From Rhodobacteraceae bacterium Araon29 (lineage in GTDB: Bacteria; Pseudomonadota; Alphaproteobacteria; Rhodobacterales; Rhodobacteraceae), in the NCBI GenBank assembly GCA_039640505.1, contig CP046865.1:3091501-3155500 (forward strand): a stretch of 64,000 bases of DNA, given 5' to 3'. This document shows positions 8,491 to 17,817 of this stretch, one piece after another; the stretch's first letter is position 1, and each line of letters opens with the position of its first letter. The notes under the pieces were generated by a model, which saw only the letters and a list, made by a program, of their open reading frames with translations, was not told the DNA's origin and did not search any database. Position numbers and translations under genes: made by a program.

Positions 8491-9816
8491 TTATTCTGCA
8501 GGTGATGCATCTTTTTTGCCATACTGCGCGTCAAAATCTTCTTCTATCGTAGTGGGTTGACGAAGTGGTTTTTCCAACACACCCAATAGAGGAAGTATCA
8601 CAAGGAAGTAGGCAAACCAGTAGGTCGCCGCGATCAATGAAAAGCTTGCATATGGCTCTTCTGCGGGCATTGCTCCCAACCACATCAAAAAGATGAAATC
8701 TAGTACGAGCAGTGCAAACCACCACTTCAACATCGGGCGATACCGCGCAGACCTAACAGATGAAGTATCCAGCCAAGGTGCCAGCGCCATAACTGCGATA
8801 GCTCCGAACATGGCTAACACTCCAAAGACCTTTGCGTCTATAATTCCGCCAGTGATAAAGCTTACAAACTGCACAACCCAAACCTCTGCTGTGAACGCGC
8901 GCAAGATTGCGTAAAACGGCAAAAGATACCATTCCGGCACGATATGGGCAGGTGTCACCAGAGCGTTGGCTTCAATGTAGTTATCTGGGTGTCCCAGATA
9001 ATTTGGCATAAATCCAACGATCGCAAAAAAGACTGTCAAAATTATAGCAAGTGCGAACAAATCTTTCATCACGAAGTAAGGCCAGAAAGGAACAGTATCT
9101 TTTTCCGCTTCTTCTTTCGACCCACGCCGCACTTCGACACCTGTCGGGTTATTGTTCCCCGTCGTGTGAAATGCCCAAATGTGTACGATAACCAACCCGG
9201 CAATCAGAAATGGAAGTAAGTAGTGTAAACTGAAGAAACGATTTAAAGTCGCGTTGTCCACTGCCGGGCCACCTAGTAACCAGGCCTGCAACGGTTCACC
9301 TATAAATGGAAGCGCTCCAAAAAGGCCTGTAATAACTGTCGCACCCCAAAATGACATTTGTCCCCAAGGTAGCACATAGCCCATGAATACTGTTGCCATC
9401 ATCAACACATAAATAATCATTCCAATGATCCATGTGACTTCACGCGGGGCTTTATATGAACCGTAATACAGGCCTCTGAAAATATGGGCATAAACCGCGA
9501 CAAAAAACAAAGAGGCCCCGTTCATGTGCAAGTAACGGATCATGTGGCCGCCATTCACATTTCGCATAATATGCTCAACCGACGCGAACGCCATATCCAC
9601 ATGCGGGGTGTAGTGCATCACTAGCACAATTCCCGTTATAATCTGAAGTGCCAAACAGAACGTCAACACAATACCCCAGATCCACATCCAATTGAGGTTC
9701 TTGGGGGTTGGGAGCATCAAGGTATCGTAAAGCAGTCCTACAATCGGCAGTCGCTTATGTAACCATTTTCCACCAGAAGATTTTGGTTCGTAATGGTCAT
9801 GAGGAATTCCAGCCAT
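8491..9816 (-). CDS. petB: Cytochrome b of the bc1 complex
   Basis: A 441-residue polytopic membrane protein with the expected eight helices. Haem-ligating histidines appear in the second helix ([17 protein letters not shown]) and in [20 protein letters not shown]. The quinol-oxidation PEWY motif is present ([17 protein letters not shown]). It forms the Qo and Qi sites of the proton-pumping ubiquinol:cytochrome c reductase. Length is typical for Rhodobacterales. It lies 12 bp after petA and 18 bp before petC. Confidence 0.98.
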   Translation of the reverse strand: MAGIPHDHYEPKSSGGKWLHKRLPIVGLLYDTLMLPTPKNLNWMWIWGIVLTFCLALQIITGIVLVMHYTPHVDMAFASVEHIMRNVNGGHMIRYLHMNGASLFFVAVYAHIFRGLYYGSYKAPREVTWIIGMIIYVLMMATVFMGYVLPWGQMSFWGATVITGLFGALPFIGEPLQAWLLGGPAVDNATLNRFFSLHYLLPFLIAGLVIVHIWAFHTTGNNNPTGVEVRRGSKEEAEKDTVPFWPYFVMKDLFALAIILTVFFAIVGFMPNYLGHPDNYIEANALVTPAHIVPEWYLLPFYAILRAFTAEVWVVQFVSFITGGIIDAKVFGVLAMFGAIAVMALAPWLDTSSVRSARYRPMLKWWFALLVLDFIFLMWLGAMPAEEPYASFSLIAATYWFAYFLVILPLLGVLEKPLRQPTTIEEDFDAQYGKKDASPAE

Positions 9817-9828
9817 ACTAAACGCTCC

Positions 9829-10389
9829 TTAACCAAGTTTGATTGTGGTTGAGTCAACAAATTTTGCCACAGGCACCTGAAGATTTTCGGGGGCCGGGCC
9901 TTTGCGAATACGGCCTGAAGTATCGTAATGGGATCCGTGGCACGGACAGAACCACCCATGGAAATCTCCAGCACCATCACCAAGGGGCACGCAGCCCAAG
10001 TGGGTACAAACACCCATCATCACAAGCCATTCACCTGTTTCGTCCAGAGCGCGGTTTTGGTCAGACGCATCTAATTCAGGCGCGTTTTTGTTTCGCGCAG
10101 AGACGTCGATCAGTTCTGCCATTTCCACAGCACGGGCTTCAGAGATTTCTGTTTCAGTTCTGCGGCGGATGAAAACTGGCTTGCCGAGCCACTTTACCGT
10201 CAACTGCGTTCCCGGAGCAATTTCCGAAATATCAACGCGAATCGACGACAGCGCTTTAACGTCGGCTGATGGGTTCATTTGGTTCACCAAAGGCCAAACT
10301 GCTGCGCTTGCCCCTACTGCGCCTGTGCCCGCCAGGGCATAATAGAGGAAGTCTCTGCGTGTGCCTTCGTGATCGTCTGCGTGTGACAC
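9829..10389 (-). CDS. petA: Rieske iron-sulfur protein of the bc1 complex
   Basis: A 186-residue Rieske protein. The N-terminus carries a twin-arginine motif ([17 protein letters not shown]) serving both as Tat signal and as membrane anchor. The 2Fe-2S cluster ligands are in CTHLGC and CPCHGSHYD. It moves between cytochrome b and cytochrome c1 to carry electrons from ubiquinol. It is the first gene of the petABC operon, so the promoter should lie in the 380-bp region at 10390-10771. Confidence 0.98.
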   Translation of the reverse strand: MSHADDHEGTRRDFLYYALAGTGAVGASAAVWPLVNQMNPSADVKALSSIRVDISEIAPGTQLTVKWLGKPVFIRRRTETEISEARAVEMAELIDVSARNKNAPELDASDQNRALDETGEWLVMMGVCTHLGCVPLGDGAGDFHGWFCPCHGSHYDTSGRIRKGPAPENLQVPVAKFVDSTTIKLG

Positions 10390-10771
10390 GAGGTAAGCTC
10401 CATTTGTTAGCTGGGCTTAGCGCCCTATATTTCAATCTTTGACCTTTGGGTCATAGCCTTATGAACAGCTATTGGCTAGGCTATTTAACGAGGCTTGCGC
10501 CCTGCGTCTAGCACAGGTTACTACCCGCGCCCTTTTAGCGCGGATGTGTCGCAATTTTTATGCTGATTTTGTCGCTTTACAAGCAAATCAGGCCTTAGAT
10601 TTTGTATCTTGGTCTCTAGAGCAGCAGATGATTCCATTTTAGTATGAGAAAGAAGCCCCAATTAAGCTGAGCCTAGCGCGCGCAATTGAAAGGTTTCTGA
10701 GCTCTGATAGGAAAGGTTTCTTTCACGTCCGATTCTTACTCACGAAAAATTGGGTAATTTTGCCGAACTGA
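10390..10771. other. Non-coding region upstream of petABC
   Basis: No convincing ORF. It should hold the petABC promoter (minus strand) and the end of the ilvE transcript. A GC-rich dyad (CCGCGC at 10525-10530, GCGCGG at 10538-10543) is the only clear structure; it has no T-run and may be an operator or part of the leader. Confidence 0.5.
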
Positions 10772-11641
10772 TCATATCCTGACCAATTTTTCGTAACTTT
10801 CAGAGATATCACGGGTCAAGGTACCAACTTCAAAATTATAGTCTCCTATTTGCCCAACAGGTGTCACTTCTGCAGCTGTCCCAGTAAGCCAGCATTGTTC
10901 AAACCCTTCAAGCTCATCTGGCATTATGTGGCGCTCAACCACTTTCACTCCTTTTTCATGCAGCATTTGAATAACCGTTTGACGTGTCAAACCGTTCAAG
11001 AATGAGTCCGGTTTCGGTGTGTGAACTTCACCGTTTTTAACAAAGAAAATATTTGCCCCGGTGGCCTCAGCAATATAGCCGCGATAATCAAACATCATTG
11101 CATCGCTACAGCCTTTAGCCTCTGCTGCGTGCTTAGACATTGTTGCAATCATATATAATCCTGCGGCTTTGGCTTGAGAGGGCGCAGTTGCTGGATCTGG
11201 GCGGCGCCATTTTGCAATGTCAAGTTTGGCCCCCTTCATTTTGGCGTCTCCGTAGTAATTTCCCCAGAACCAAACGGCTATAGCCATCTTGACAGGGTTC
11301 CGCGCTGAGGCAACACCCATATCTTGCCCCGCACCACGCCAAGCAAATGCCCGCACATAGGCGTCGGTCAAACCATTGGCTTTTAAAGCGGTCTCTTTCG
11401 CTTGCTCAATTTCATCAACGGAATAGGGTATATCAAAATCAATTAGCTTCGCAGAGGCAATCAATCTTTTAGAATGCTCACGACTTTTAAAAATTTTACC
11501 ATCGTAAGCACGCTCTCCTTCGAAAACAGAGCTTGCGTAATGCATGGCATGGGTAAGGACATGTACATTTGCATCACGCCAATCGATTAGGTGACCATCT
11601 AACCAAATTTTACCGTCGCGATCATCATAACCACTTTCCAT
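10772..11641 (-). CDS. ilvE: Branched-chain amino acid aminotransferase
   Basis: A 289-residue fold-type IV PLP enzyme. Recognisable parts are THAMHYASSVFEGERAY near the N-terminus, the lysine in TMSKHAAEAKG as probable Schiff-base residue, and RGYIAEATGANIFFVKNG, the cofactor-phosphate region. It catalyses the last step of Val, Leu and Ile synthesis and the first step of their breakdown, with 2-oxoglutarate as partner. It is divergent from petP, and a perfect palindrome at 11693-11721 lies in the shared promoter region, so it may be affected by the same regulator. Confidence 0.95.
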   Translation of the reverse strand: MESGYDDRDGKIWLDGHLIDWRDANVHVLTHAMHYASSVFEGERAYDGKIFKSREHSKRLIASAKLIDFDIPYSVDEIEQAKETALKANGLTDAYVRAFAWRGAGQDMGVASARNPVKMAIAVWFWGNYYGDAKMKGAKLDIAKWRRPDPATAPSQAKAAGLYMIATMSKHAAEAKGCSDAMMFDYRGYIAEATGANIFFVKNGEVHTPKPDSFLNGLTRQTVIQMLHEKGVKVVERHIMPDELEGFEQCWLTGTAAEVTPVGQIGDYNFEVGTLTRDISESYEKLVRI

Positions 11642-11692
11642 GACATACCCCTTTTTTTGCTCTGCCTTTCTGTAGGCCTTTGCGAAAATTTC

Positions 11693-11721
11693 AATAATAT
11701 GTCCGATACGGACATATTATT
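11693..11721. promoter_or_regulatory. Perfect 13-bp palindrome between ilvE and petP
   Basis: The arm AATAATATGTCCG is repeated exactly in inverted orientation after a 3-nt ATA spacer. It is centred in the divergent ilvE/petP intergenic region. MarR-family regulators typically autoregulate through such dyads, so PetP is the likely binder (inference). A partial copy, ATATGTCCG, recurs at 14962-14970 just before the nitroreductase gene. Confidence 0.7.
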
Positions 11722-11811
11722 CCAAAAAAACTGTAAATCGCTAACAGTTGCCTCTTGGAATGTCAACAAGGCTGACATAAACTTTGAATGTCTAATATGC
11801 AGGAGGTATTT

Positions 11812-12324
11812 ATGGAGAGCGTCCTATCGCCTCACCATGACAAGGGCCAAGCTTTGCTCTACTTGACCGATGAGCAACTCCGCCAAGGCATTGAAGCAAT
11901 GTTTTTCGCCTATAGAGGTTTTACCGCTGATCCGGACCGAATATTGGAACAATTTTCTTATGGACGCGCCCATCATCGAGCACTGCACTTTATAAACGGC
12001 GCGCCAGGGACAACAGTTAATAATCTACTCAATATTTTGGGAGTTACCAAACAATCTCTAAACCGAGTATTACGCTCTTTAATTGAAGATGGGTTGGTTG
12101 AGAGCCATGTTGGAAAAAAAGATCGTCGTAAACGTCATTTATTTTTAACACCTGAGGGCTCGAAGCTAGAACAAAAGCTGTCCAATGCTCAGCGCCTGCG
12201 CATGCGCAGCGCTTTTCGTGCAGCAGGGCCAGAGGCAGTTGCCGGTTTTCGCACTGTGCTGGAAGCCATGATGGACCCCAAAATGCTGAATACTTACATC
12301 AACATGCGTGATACTGGGAGTTAA
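11812..12324 (+). CDS. petP: MarR-family regulator PetP
   Basis: A 170-residue winged-helix protein. The ATG at 11812 is chosen because AGGAGG at 11801-11806 lies 5 nt upstream; in-frame starts further up lack this. The core HTH (TTVNNLLNILGVTKQSLNRVLRSLIEDGLVE) and wing (KKDRRKRHLFLTPEG) are typical MarR. In Rhodobacter capsulatus petP-petR lies upstream of the cytochrome bc1 operon, and the same pairing is seen here 6 bp before petR, with petABC nearby. It probably binds the palindrome in its own upstream region. Confidence 0.88.
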   Translation: MESVLSPHHDKGQALLYLTDEQLRQGIEAMFFAYRGFTADPDRILEQFSYGRAHHRALHFINGAPGTTVNNLLNILGVTKQSLNRVLRSLIEDGLVESHVGKKDRRKRHLFLTPEGSKLEQKLSNAQRLRMRSAFRAAGPEAVAGFRTVLEAMMDPKMLNTYINMRDTGS

Positions 12325-12329
12325 AGCAG

Positions 12330-13022
12330 ATGCAAACCCATCTATTGGTTGTTGATGATGATGAACGCATCCGACTGCTTTTACAAAAATACCTAATCAG
12401 AAATGACTTTCTCGTATCCATTGCGCGAGACGCAGCGCATGCACGAAGACTTCTGATAGGCCTAGAGTTCGATATGATAATACTTGACGTTATGATGCCC
12501 GGCGAGGATGGCGTTAGTCTTACTCAAGACCTGCGCCGAACCGCCAATATTCCGATCTTGCTTCTGACAGCAAAAAACGAGATCGACGATAGGATAGCTG
12601 GTCTTGAAGCAGGGGCGGACGATTATCTTGCGAAACCCTTTGAGCCAAAAGAACTGCTGCTCAGAATTAACTCGATTTTGCGGCGGTTGCCCAACCAAAA
12701 AGAAGATGGAATTCTGCCTAAATTTATAACCCTTGGCCCAGCCAGGTATGACCTAGAGCGGGGCGAGCTTTGGAACGGCAAGGATAAAATTCGCCTTACT
12801 GCAACTGAGGGCCAACTCATGCGAATTTTTGCCGCCAGTGCCGGAGAACCGGTTACCCGCGCGCATTTAGTGAGCGAAATGGGGCGTGGTGCTGATCTTG
12901 CGCAAGACAGAGCCATTGATGTTCAAATTACGCGGCTTAGACGGAAAATTGAAGTGAACCCCAAAGAACCCCGATATCTTCAAACCGTGCGCGGGTCAGG
13001 TTATATGCTAACAAACGATTAG
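12330..13022 (+). CDS. petR: OmpR-family response regulator PetR
   Basis: A 230-residue response regulator. Receiver domain: acidic pair in VVDDDER, phospho-acceptor Asp53 in [12 protein letters not shown], conserved Lys in [13 protein letters not shown]. The C-terminal winged helix of OmpR/PhoB type ends [17 protein letters not shown] and GSGYML. It is in operon with petP. The PetR homologue is known from R. capsulatus as linked to bc1 genes. No histidine kinase is adjacent. Its end overlaps ubiG on the other strand by 4 bp. Confidence 0.92.
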   Translation: MQTHLLVVDDDERIRLLLQKYLIRNDFLVSIARDAAHARRLLIGLEFDMIILDVMMPGEDGVSLTQDLRRTANIPILLLTAKNEIDDRIAGLEAGADDYLAKPFEPKELLLRINSILRRLPNQKEDGILPKFITLGPARYDLERGELWNGKDKIRLTATEGQLMRIFAASAGEPVTRAHLVSEMGRGADLAQDRAIDVQITRLRRKIEVNPKEPRYLQTVRGSGYMLTND

Positions 13023-13762
13023 GGCTTAACGCTCGCCGTGACATAATTCACACTAAGGTCTCGATCAGAAAGCCGCCATTGCCAACTCAAAGGATTGAAA
13101 ACAAACCCTTTGCGATCAACTGGATCAAGCTTAGCTTGCCGGATCAGTTCTGTTAGCTCATCCGGCGTAATAAACTTTGACCACTGATGTGTTCCTTTTG
13201 GAAGCCATCGCATAACGTACTCGGCACCAACGATGGCCATAGCGAAACTTCTTGGGTTACGATTTATCGTTGAGCAAATCATTAATCCACCGGACCTTAG
13301 CAACTTTTGGCAGGATGTAAGGTAAGACTGCGGATCTGCCACATGCTCAATCACCTCCATGTTAAGAACCACATCAAACTCCTCAGATAATTCGACAAGT
13401 GCTTCTGCTGTCCCCGCACGATAATCAATATCAAGCAGGGATTGCTTTGCATGCATTTGGGCTACTGGAATGTTGCCTTCGGCGGCATCAACGCCGACAA
13501 CCTTTGCACCCAGCCTTGCCATCGGTTCACATAAAAGCCCACCACCACAACCAATATCCAAAATTCTGAGATCTTCGAAAGGTTTTTCCAAACTTAAATC
13601 ACGGTTAAACTCTGCAGAGATTTGGCTTAAGATATAGTCAAGGCGGCAGGGATTGAGCATGTGCAAAGGTTTGAACTTGCCATTAGGGTCCCACCATTCG
13701 GTAGCCATGCGCTCGAATTTTGCAATCTCTAGCGGGTCGACAGTCGAATTTGAGGCTTGCAT
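13019..13762 (-). CDS. ubiG: Ubiquinone biosynthesis O-methyltransferase
   Basis: A 247-residue SAM-dependent methyltransferase. It carries [25 protein letters not shown] near the N-terminus, the SAM-binding glycine loop DIGCGGGLL, and the UbiG C-terminal region. It performs both O-methylation steps of ubiquinone synthesis. The ATG at 13762 is preferred since CGGAG lies 6 nt before it; an upstream ATG at 13792 has no ribosome-binding site. It fits functionally with the nearby bc1 genes, whose substrate is ubiquinol. Confidence 0.95.
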   Translation of the reverse strand: MQASNSTVDPLEIAKFERMATEWWDPNGKFKPLHMLNPCRLDYILSQISAEFNRDLSLEKPFEDLRILDIGCGGGLLCEPMARLGAKVVGVDAAEGNIPVAQMHAKQSLLDIDYRAGTAEALVELSEEFDVVLNMEVIEHVADPQSYLTSCQKLLRSGGLMICSTINRNPRSFAMAIVGAEYVMRWLPKGTHQWSKFITPDELTELIRQAKLDPVDRKGFVFNPLSWQWRLSDRDLSVNYVTASVKP

Positions 13763-13812
13763 ATTTTGCTCCGTCTGGTCATTTGCACACATAATCTAAT
13801 ATATAGGTTCAC

Positions 13813-14790
13813 ATGGACAAATTCTCAGGTCAAAAACGCGCAGCTCAGTATTTATACGCTCCAATTGATCCTTTTGCGCATCAAATGCTTGATACTGGTG
13901 ACGGTCACAAGCTTTATGTCGAACAATGTGGCAATCCAGATGGCATACCGGTCGTTGTGTTACATGGCGGACCTGGCGGTGGATCCAGCCCAATGATGCG
14001 GCGGTATTTTGATCCAGAAAAATTTCACGTTGTGCTTTTCGATCAGCGCGGTTGCGGTCGATCAACCCCAAAAGCCAGCGTCAAGAACAATACCACCTGG
14101 CATCTTGTCAAAGATATGGAATTGATCCGCGAAACGCTGGACCTTGACAGATGGGCAATATTTGGGGGTAGTTGGGGTGCCACCTTGGCATTAATTTACG
14201 CACAGGCGCATCCCACCACGGTCATCCAACTCATTCTACGCGGTATCTTTTTAATGACCAAGCGGGAACTAGATTGGTTTTATGGGGGCGGCGCTGGTCA
14301 GTTTTGGCCTGATGCTTGGGGGAAATTCATAGAAAACATCCCGACTGATGAACATTCTGATCTTATCGCAGCCTACCATCAAAGGTTGTTCTGTGGAGAT
14401 TTAAGAACTGAGATGCAGTTTGGGCGCAGTTGGGCAACATGGGAAAATGCATTGGCTTCGGTTGCTTCGAATGGTCAAGGAGGGACGGCACACAGCGACT
14501 ATGCTCGTACGTTTTCGAGACTGGAAAATCACTATTTTATCAACAATGGGTTTTTGGATTTTGATGGTCAAATAATTGCCCAGATGGATAAGATTGCCCA
14601 TATCTCAGGTTTCATTGTCCAAGGGCGTTATGATATGATTTGCCCACCCAAAAGTGCTTGGGATTTAGCAAAAGCCTGGCCCAAGTCTGACTTGCGGATG
14701 ATCCGCAACGCCGGGCATGCCATGTCTGAGCCAAGTATAAGCTCCGAATTGGTTCGTATTATGGATTTAATTGCCGAGATGGCTGACTAG
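13813..14790 (+). CDS. pip: Proline iminopeptidase
   Basis: A 325-residue alpha/beta hydrolase of peptidase family S33. The oxyanion region HGGPGGGSSP, the nucleophile elbow GGSWGATLAL, the Asp of GRYDMICPP and the His of NAGHAMSEP make a complete triad. It removes N-terminal proline from peptides in the cytoplasm. It is divergent from ubiG with only 50 bp between, so their promoters overlap. Its stop overlaps a possible small ORF on the other strand (shared CTAG). Confidence 0.93.
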   Translation: MDKFSGQKRAAQYLYAPIDPFAHQMLDTGDGHKLYVEQCGNPDGIPVVVLHGGPGGGSSPMMRRYFDPEKFHVVLFDQRGCGRSTPKASVKNNTTWHLVKDMELIRETLDLDRWAIFGGSWGATLALIYAQAHPTTVIQLILRGIFLMTKRELDWFYGGGAGQFWPDAWGKFIENIPTDEHSDLIAAYHQRLFCGDLRTEMQFGRSWATWENALASVASNGQGGTAHSDYARTFSRLENHYFINNGFLDFDGQIIAQMDKIAHISGFIVQGRYDMICPPKSAWDLAKAWPKSDLRMIRNAGHAMSEPSISSELVRIMDLIAEMAD

Positions 14791-14954
14791 CTGTTTTCCT
14801 TTTGTAAAATGCAGGCCAGCTTAACCGGCGTAATATCACACATTTTTAATTTAGGTGCTTGCAGCTGGATTGGTCCTTCTTGAAAAACTTTTGCAGCGCT
14901 ATTATCAAGAATTTCCGCACCCAGTCCACTTGTGAGACCAGGCGAAAATCCCAA
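14787..14954 (-). CDS. Possible 55-residue small protein
   Basis: An ORF fills the gap between pip and the nitroreductase gene on the opposite strand. It could begin at TTG 14954 and ends at TAG 14787-14789, sharing CTAG with the pip stop. The product has a balanced composition (GFSPGLTSGLGAEIL...CDITPVKLACIL) with two cysteines. There is no good ribosome-binding site and no family is recognised. It may be a gene remnant. Confidence 0.25.
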   Translation of the reverse strand: MGFSPGLTSGLGAEILDNSAAKVFQEGPIQLQAPKLKMCDITPVKLACILQKENS

Positions 14955-14983
14955 TATTAGGATATGTCCGAACAGGAGTTATT

Positions 14984-15556
14984 ATGCCTCAAAGAAACAT
15001 CGCCGCAATGGATTTTTTACTCAATAGAAGATCTCGGCCAGCAAAGACGCTTGCTGTGCCAGTTCCCGATAAAGACGAAGTCATGCAAATTCTAAGGGCT
15101 GCTGCTCGTTCTCCTGATCACGGAAAGCTTGAACCTTGGCGTTTTATCATTCTCAGCAAATCCACCCTTTCTAAATTGGGAGATTTGGCAGAAGAATGCG
15201 CTTTGGGCGAAAACCTAGATGAAGATTCTGTTGCCAAAGCTCGAAAACAGTTTGATCAAGGCCATCTGGCAATTGCAGTGATTGAGGTGCAAAAAGAATC
15301 AGATAAAATTCCTGCAATTGAGCAAACATATTCTGCAGGTGCTGTCTGTCTTGCGCTGCTGAATGCTTCGCTTGCCTCTGGATGGGGCGCGAATTGGCTT
15401 TCTGGATGGGCATCACATAACCGAACTTTTGTAGAAGAAGGCTTTGGTTTAGATAGCAATGAACGGGTCGCCGGGCTAATTTATCTTGGAACAGAAACAT
15501 CGTCCCCCCCGGAACGCCCCAGGCCCCAGATAGAGGCTATCGCAAAATGGCTTTAG
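14984..15556 (+). CDS. Nitroreductase family protein
   Basis: A 190-residue FMN-dependent nitroreductase-fold protein (RRSRPAKTL near the N-terminus, RSPDHGKLEPWRFIIL as the phosphate/FMN loop, AGAVCLALLNASLASGWGANWL in the core). This shape is close to the YdjA-type small nitroreductases. It likely reduces an unknown electrophile with NAD(P)H. AGGAG lies 7 nt before the ATG, and the half palindrome ATATGTCCG sits just upstream. It overlaps the following EI24 gene by 10 bp. Confidence 0.88.
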   Translation: MPQRNIAAMDFLLNRRSRPAKTLAVPVPDKDEVMQILRAAARSPDHGKLEPWRFIILSKSTLSKLGDLAEECALGENLDEDSVAKARKQFDQGHLAIAVIEVQKESDKIPAIEQTYSAGAVCLALLNASLASGWGANWLSGWASHNRTFVEEGFGLDSNERVAGLIYLGTETSSPPERPRPQIEAIAKWL

Positions 15557-16257
15557 GACAAATTTTTGATGCCTTTGGGAAATCTTTGGCACAATTGCCC
15601 GATCCAGCTCTCGCATCCATTTTGATTAAAAGTATTGCTCTTACAATTGGGATTTTAGCTGCCCTTGCCTTTGGGGTCTCTTACGGCTTTGGTTCTTTAT
15701 TTGAAGAGAGTATTACTTTTCCGTTTTTAGGCGAGGTGACATTCCTTCGCCAGTGGATGAGTTGGGGAAGCTTTTTGCTCCTCATAAGCCTTTCAATTTT
15801 TTTGATGATACCTGTTGCAGTCTTTATTTCGTCATTCTTCTTGGAAAATGTGGCGCACGCTGTTGAACTAAAACACTACCCTCATTTGCCGCCAGCCATA
15901 GAAAGTAATTTTGCGGATTCGCTTAAAGCCTCGATTAATTTCTTAGGCCTTGTTCTTGCGGTGAACCTATTTGCGTTGATTTTGTACTTATTGTTTTTTG
16001 CTTTCTCGCCTGTGATTTTTTGGGCCGTGAATGGATATCTTTTGGGCCGTGAATATTTTCAAATGGCAGCAGCGCGCCGCATTGGGCACAAGGCGGCAAA
16101 ATCTCTTCGCCGTAAATACGCCGGACGTATCTGGCTAGCAGGGATTTTTATGGCTGCACCCTTATCGGTGCCTTTGGTTAATTTGCTGATCCCAATTCTA
16201 GGGGCAGCAACATTTACCCATTTGTTTCACCACTTGTGGCAGGGGTCATCCGATTAA
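15547..16257 (+). CDS. EI24/CysZ-like membrane protein
   Basis: A 236-residue polytopic protein with about four hydrophobic segments (around residues 25-50, 75-100, 135-165, 200-225). GYLLGREYFQMAAARRIG is the conserved loop of the EI24 domain family, to which the sulfate transporter CysZ belongs. The physiological substrate in Rhodobacterales is not established. The start lies inside the nitroreductase gene, so it is co-transcribed. Its final 44 bp overlap DUF1467 on the opposite strand. Confidence 0.85.
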   Translation: MALGQIFDAFGKSLAQLPDPALASILIKSIALTIGILAALAFGVSYGFGSLFEESITFPFLGEVTFLRQWMSWGSFLLLISLSIFLMIPVAVFISSFFLENVAHAVELKHYPHLPPAIESNFADSLKASINFLGLVLAVNLFALILYLLFFAFSPVIFWAVNGYLLGREYFQMAAARRIGHKAAKSLRRKYAGRIWLAGIFMAAPLSVPLVNLLIPILGAATFTHLFHHLWQGSSD

Positions 16258-16507
16258 GAAAATCTATGTCACGGATAGTGATGACGCCAGAAATTATAGT
16301 GCCGGCAATCACCGCCCATAAAAGTGCAGAAATTCCAGTTGTTATCCAAGCTTTTTTCTTAAGTTGGTGAATTTCAGGTGCGCCTGCATGAGTGCCCGGG
16401 ACCACATCCCCAAGGTCACCTTGTGTTTTTAGGCGTATGGGGATCACAACTAAAAACACCATGAACCAAATCACGGCGTATAGAACAATCGCGGAGGTTA
16501 TTGACAT
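16214..16507 (-). CDS. DUF1467 family membrane protein
   Basis: A 97-residue protein with two membrane helices (residues 5-25 and 52-75) and the motif VVIPIRLKTQGDLGDVVPGTHAGAPE, typical of DUF1467. Function is unknown. The family is commonly found next to methylmalonyl-CoA epimerase in Rhodobacterales, as here (21 bp downstream of mce). It overlaps the 3' end of the EI24 gene antisense. Confidence 0.9.
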   Translation of the reverse strand: MSITSAIVLYAVIWFMVFLVVIPIRLKTQGDLGDVVPGTHAGAPEIHQLKKKAWITTGISALLWAVIAGTIISGVITIRDIDFLNRMTPATSGETNG

Positions 16508-16528
16508 TTACTGCCCCGTTTCAAACAT

Positions 16529-16933
16529 TTAACTTTGTTCTAGCTCAATTAATGTTCCGTTAAAGTCCTTGGGATGCAAAAATAACACTGGCTTGCCATG
16601 AGCTCCTATTTTTGGGTCTCCAGTTCCTAAAACACGAGCTCCAGTAGACTTTAGATGATCCCGGGCCTCCAAAATATTCTCAACCTCATAACAAATGTGA
16701 TGAATGCCACCTGATGGGTTTTTATCGAGAAAGCCCTGTATTGGGCTGTCTTGCCCCAATGGATAAAGCAATTCAATTTTCGTGTTAAGTAGCTCGATGA
16801 AAATTACAGTCACCCCATGGTCTGGCTCATCTTGGGGGGCGCCAACAGTTGCCCCAAGTGCAACCCGGTATTGTTCTGCAGCTGCCGCAAGGTCAGGGAC
16901 AGCAATGGCAACATGGTTAAGTCGACCAATCAT
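16529..16933 (-). CDS. mce: Methylmalonyl-CoA epimerase
   Basis: A 134-residue VOC-fold protein. LNHVAIAVPDL, DHGVTVIFIEL, IHHICYEVENI and FLHPKDFNGTLIELEQ give the repeated beta-alpha-beta-beta-beta pattern with metal-binding His and Glu. It interconverts (S)- and (R)-methylmalonyl-CoA between propionyl-CoA carboxylase and the B12-dependent mutase. It is transcribed with DUF1467. A GTGAAGC/GCTTCAC dyad at 16951-16971 lies in the upstream region. Confidence 0.95.
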   Translation of the reverse strand: MIGRLNHVAIAVPDLAAAAEQYRVALGATVGAPQDEPDHGVTVIFIELLNTKIELLYPLGQDSPIQGFLDKNPSGGIHHICYEVENILEARDHLKSTGARVLGTGDPKIGAHGKPVLFLHPKDFNGTLIELEQS

Positions 16934-16950
16934 ATTTTTTCCTCACATAT

Positions 16951-16971
16951 GTGAAGCCTTATGCGCTTCAC
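16951..16971. promoter_or_regulatory. Dyad in the mce/response-regulator promoter region
   Basis: GTGAAGC and GCTTCAC are separated by 7 nt, with the palindrome CACATATGTG partly overlapping it just upstream. Both are in the divergent region between mce and the response-regulator gene. Role is not known. Confidence 0.35.
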
Positions 16972-17067
16972 GCTCAAATTTCGCAACCCACACTGCCTAT
17001 GTGTGCAGAATTAACCAACTGTTAGGAGTGCTGGGTCACCATAGACATTAGAATCGCAGGAAGACAG

Positions 17068-17817
17068 ATGAACTCAAACCAAAAAAACACCCTTAAACTC
17101 TACCCAACAAAGTCGCGACCACTGCTTGGATTAACTTTGTTGTTGGTTGAAGATAGCCGTTTCACTTGTGAAGCCGTTAGAATGATGTGCCAGCGAAGCG
17201 GCGCCCGCCTTAGACGTGCTGATTGTCTTAAATCAGCAGAGCGCCATCTGGTGGTGTACCGCCCGAGTGTTGTTATAGTTGATATCGGCTTACCTGACGG
17301 CTCAGGATTGAACTTAATTCGAAAGTTGCATCACGAGACCCCCCGTATCCCAATGATCTTGGGCACGAGCGGGGATGAACTTATGCATCATAGCGCGCGC
17401 AAAGCTGGAGCCAACGGGTTTTTGACCAAACCAATAGAAAGTTTGGCCGCGTTCCAAACTACCTTGTTATCAAATCTTTCTGCAGATCAGCGAATCTCTG
17501 GACCGAGAGCCCTCACTGAAGACATCATTATACCTACTTCAATCGCCTATTGTGATGATCTGCGACACGCCAGTAGAATTCTCAACCAAGAGCCCACTCA
17601 ATCAAAAGATTATATTTTTAACTTCTTAGAAGGATTATGTAAAAGTACGGGCGATTCTGAAATTGTGGCCGTGTTAAAAGAAAAAGACATCAATGGGCTA
17701 AAATCTAAGATCGACGATCGCATTACTGAAATATCCAATAATCAAAGTGTAGGATCTGATGAGGCCCTCACCAAAGCCGTAAGATTGCCCAAGCGCTCTT
17801 TTTGCTCACCTTCTTGA
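17068..17817 (+). CDS. Receiver-domain response regulator without DNA-binding domain
   Basis: A 249-residue protein. An N-terminal receiver domain (LLVEDSRFTCEAV, phospho-acceptor Asp72 in VVIVDIGLPDG, Lys in FLTKPIESL) is followed by about 110 residues with no helix-turn-helix or enzymatic motif that I can recognise. It may act through protein contacts. The last 76 bp overlap the GNAT gene on the opposite strand, so the true 3' end is well constrained only by the stop codon. Confidence 0.8.
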   Translation: MNSNQKNTLKLYPTKSRPLLGLTLLLVEDSRFTCEAVRMMCQRSGARLRRADCLKSAERHLVVYRPSVVIVDIGLPDGSGLNLIRKLHHETPRIPMILGTSGDELMHHSARKAGANGFLTKPIESLAAFQTTLLSNLSADQRISGPRALTEDIIIPTSIAYCDDLRHASRILNQEPTQSKDYIFNFLEGLCKSTGDSEIVAVLKEKDINGLKSKIDDRITEISNNQSVGSDEALTKAVRLPKRSFCSPS

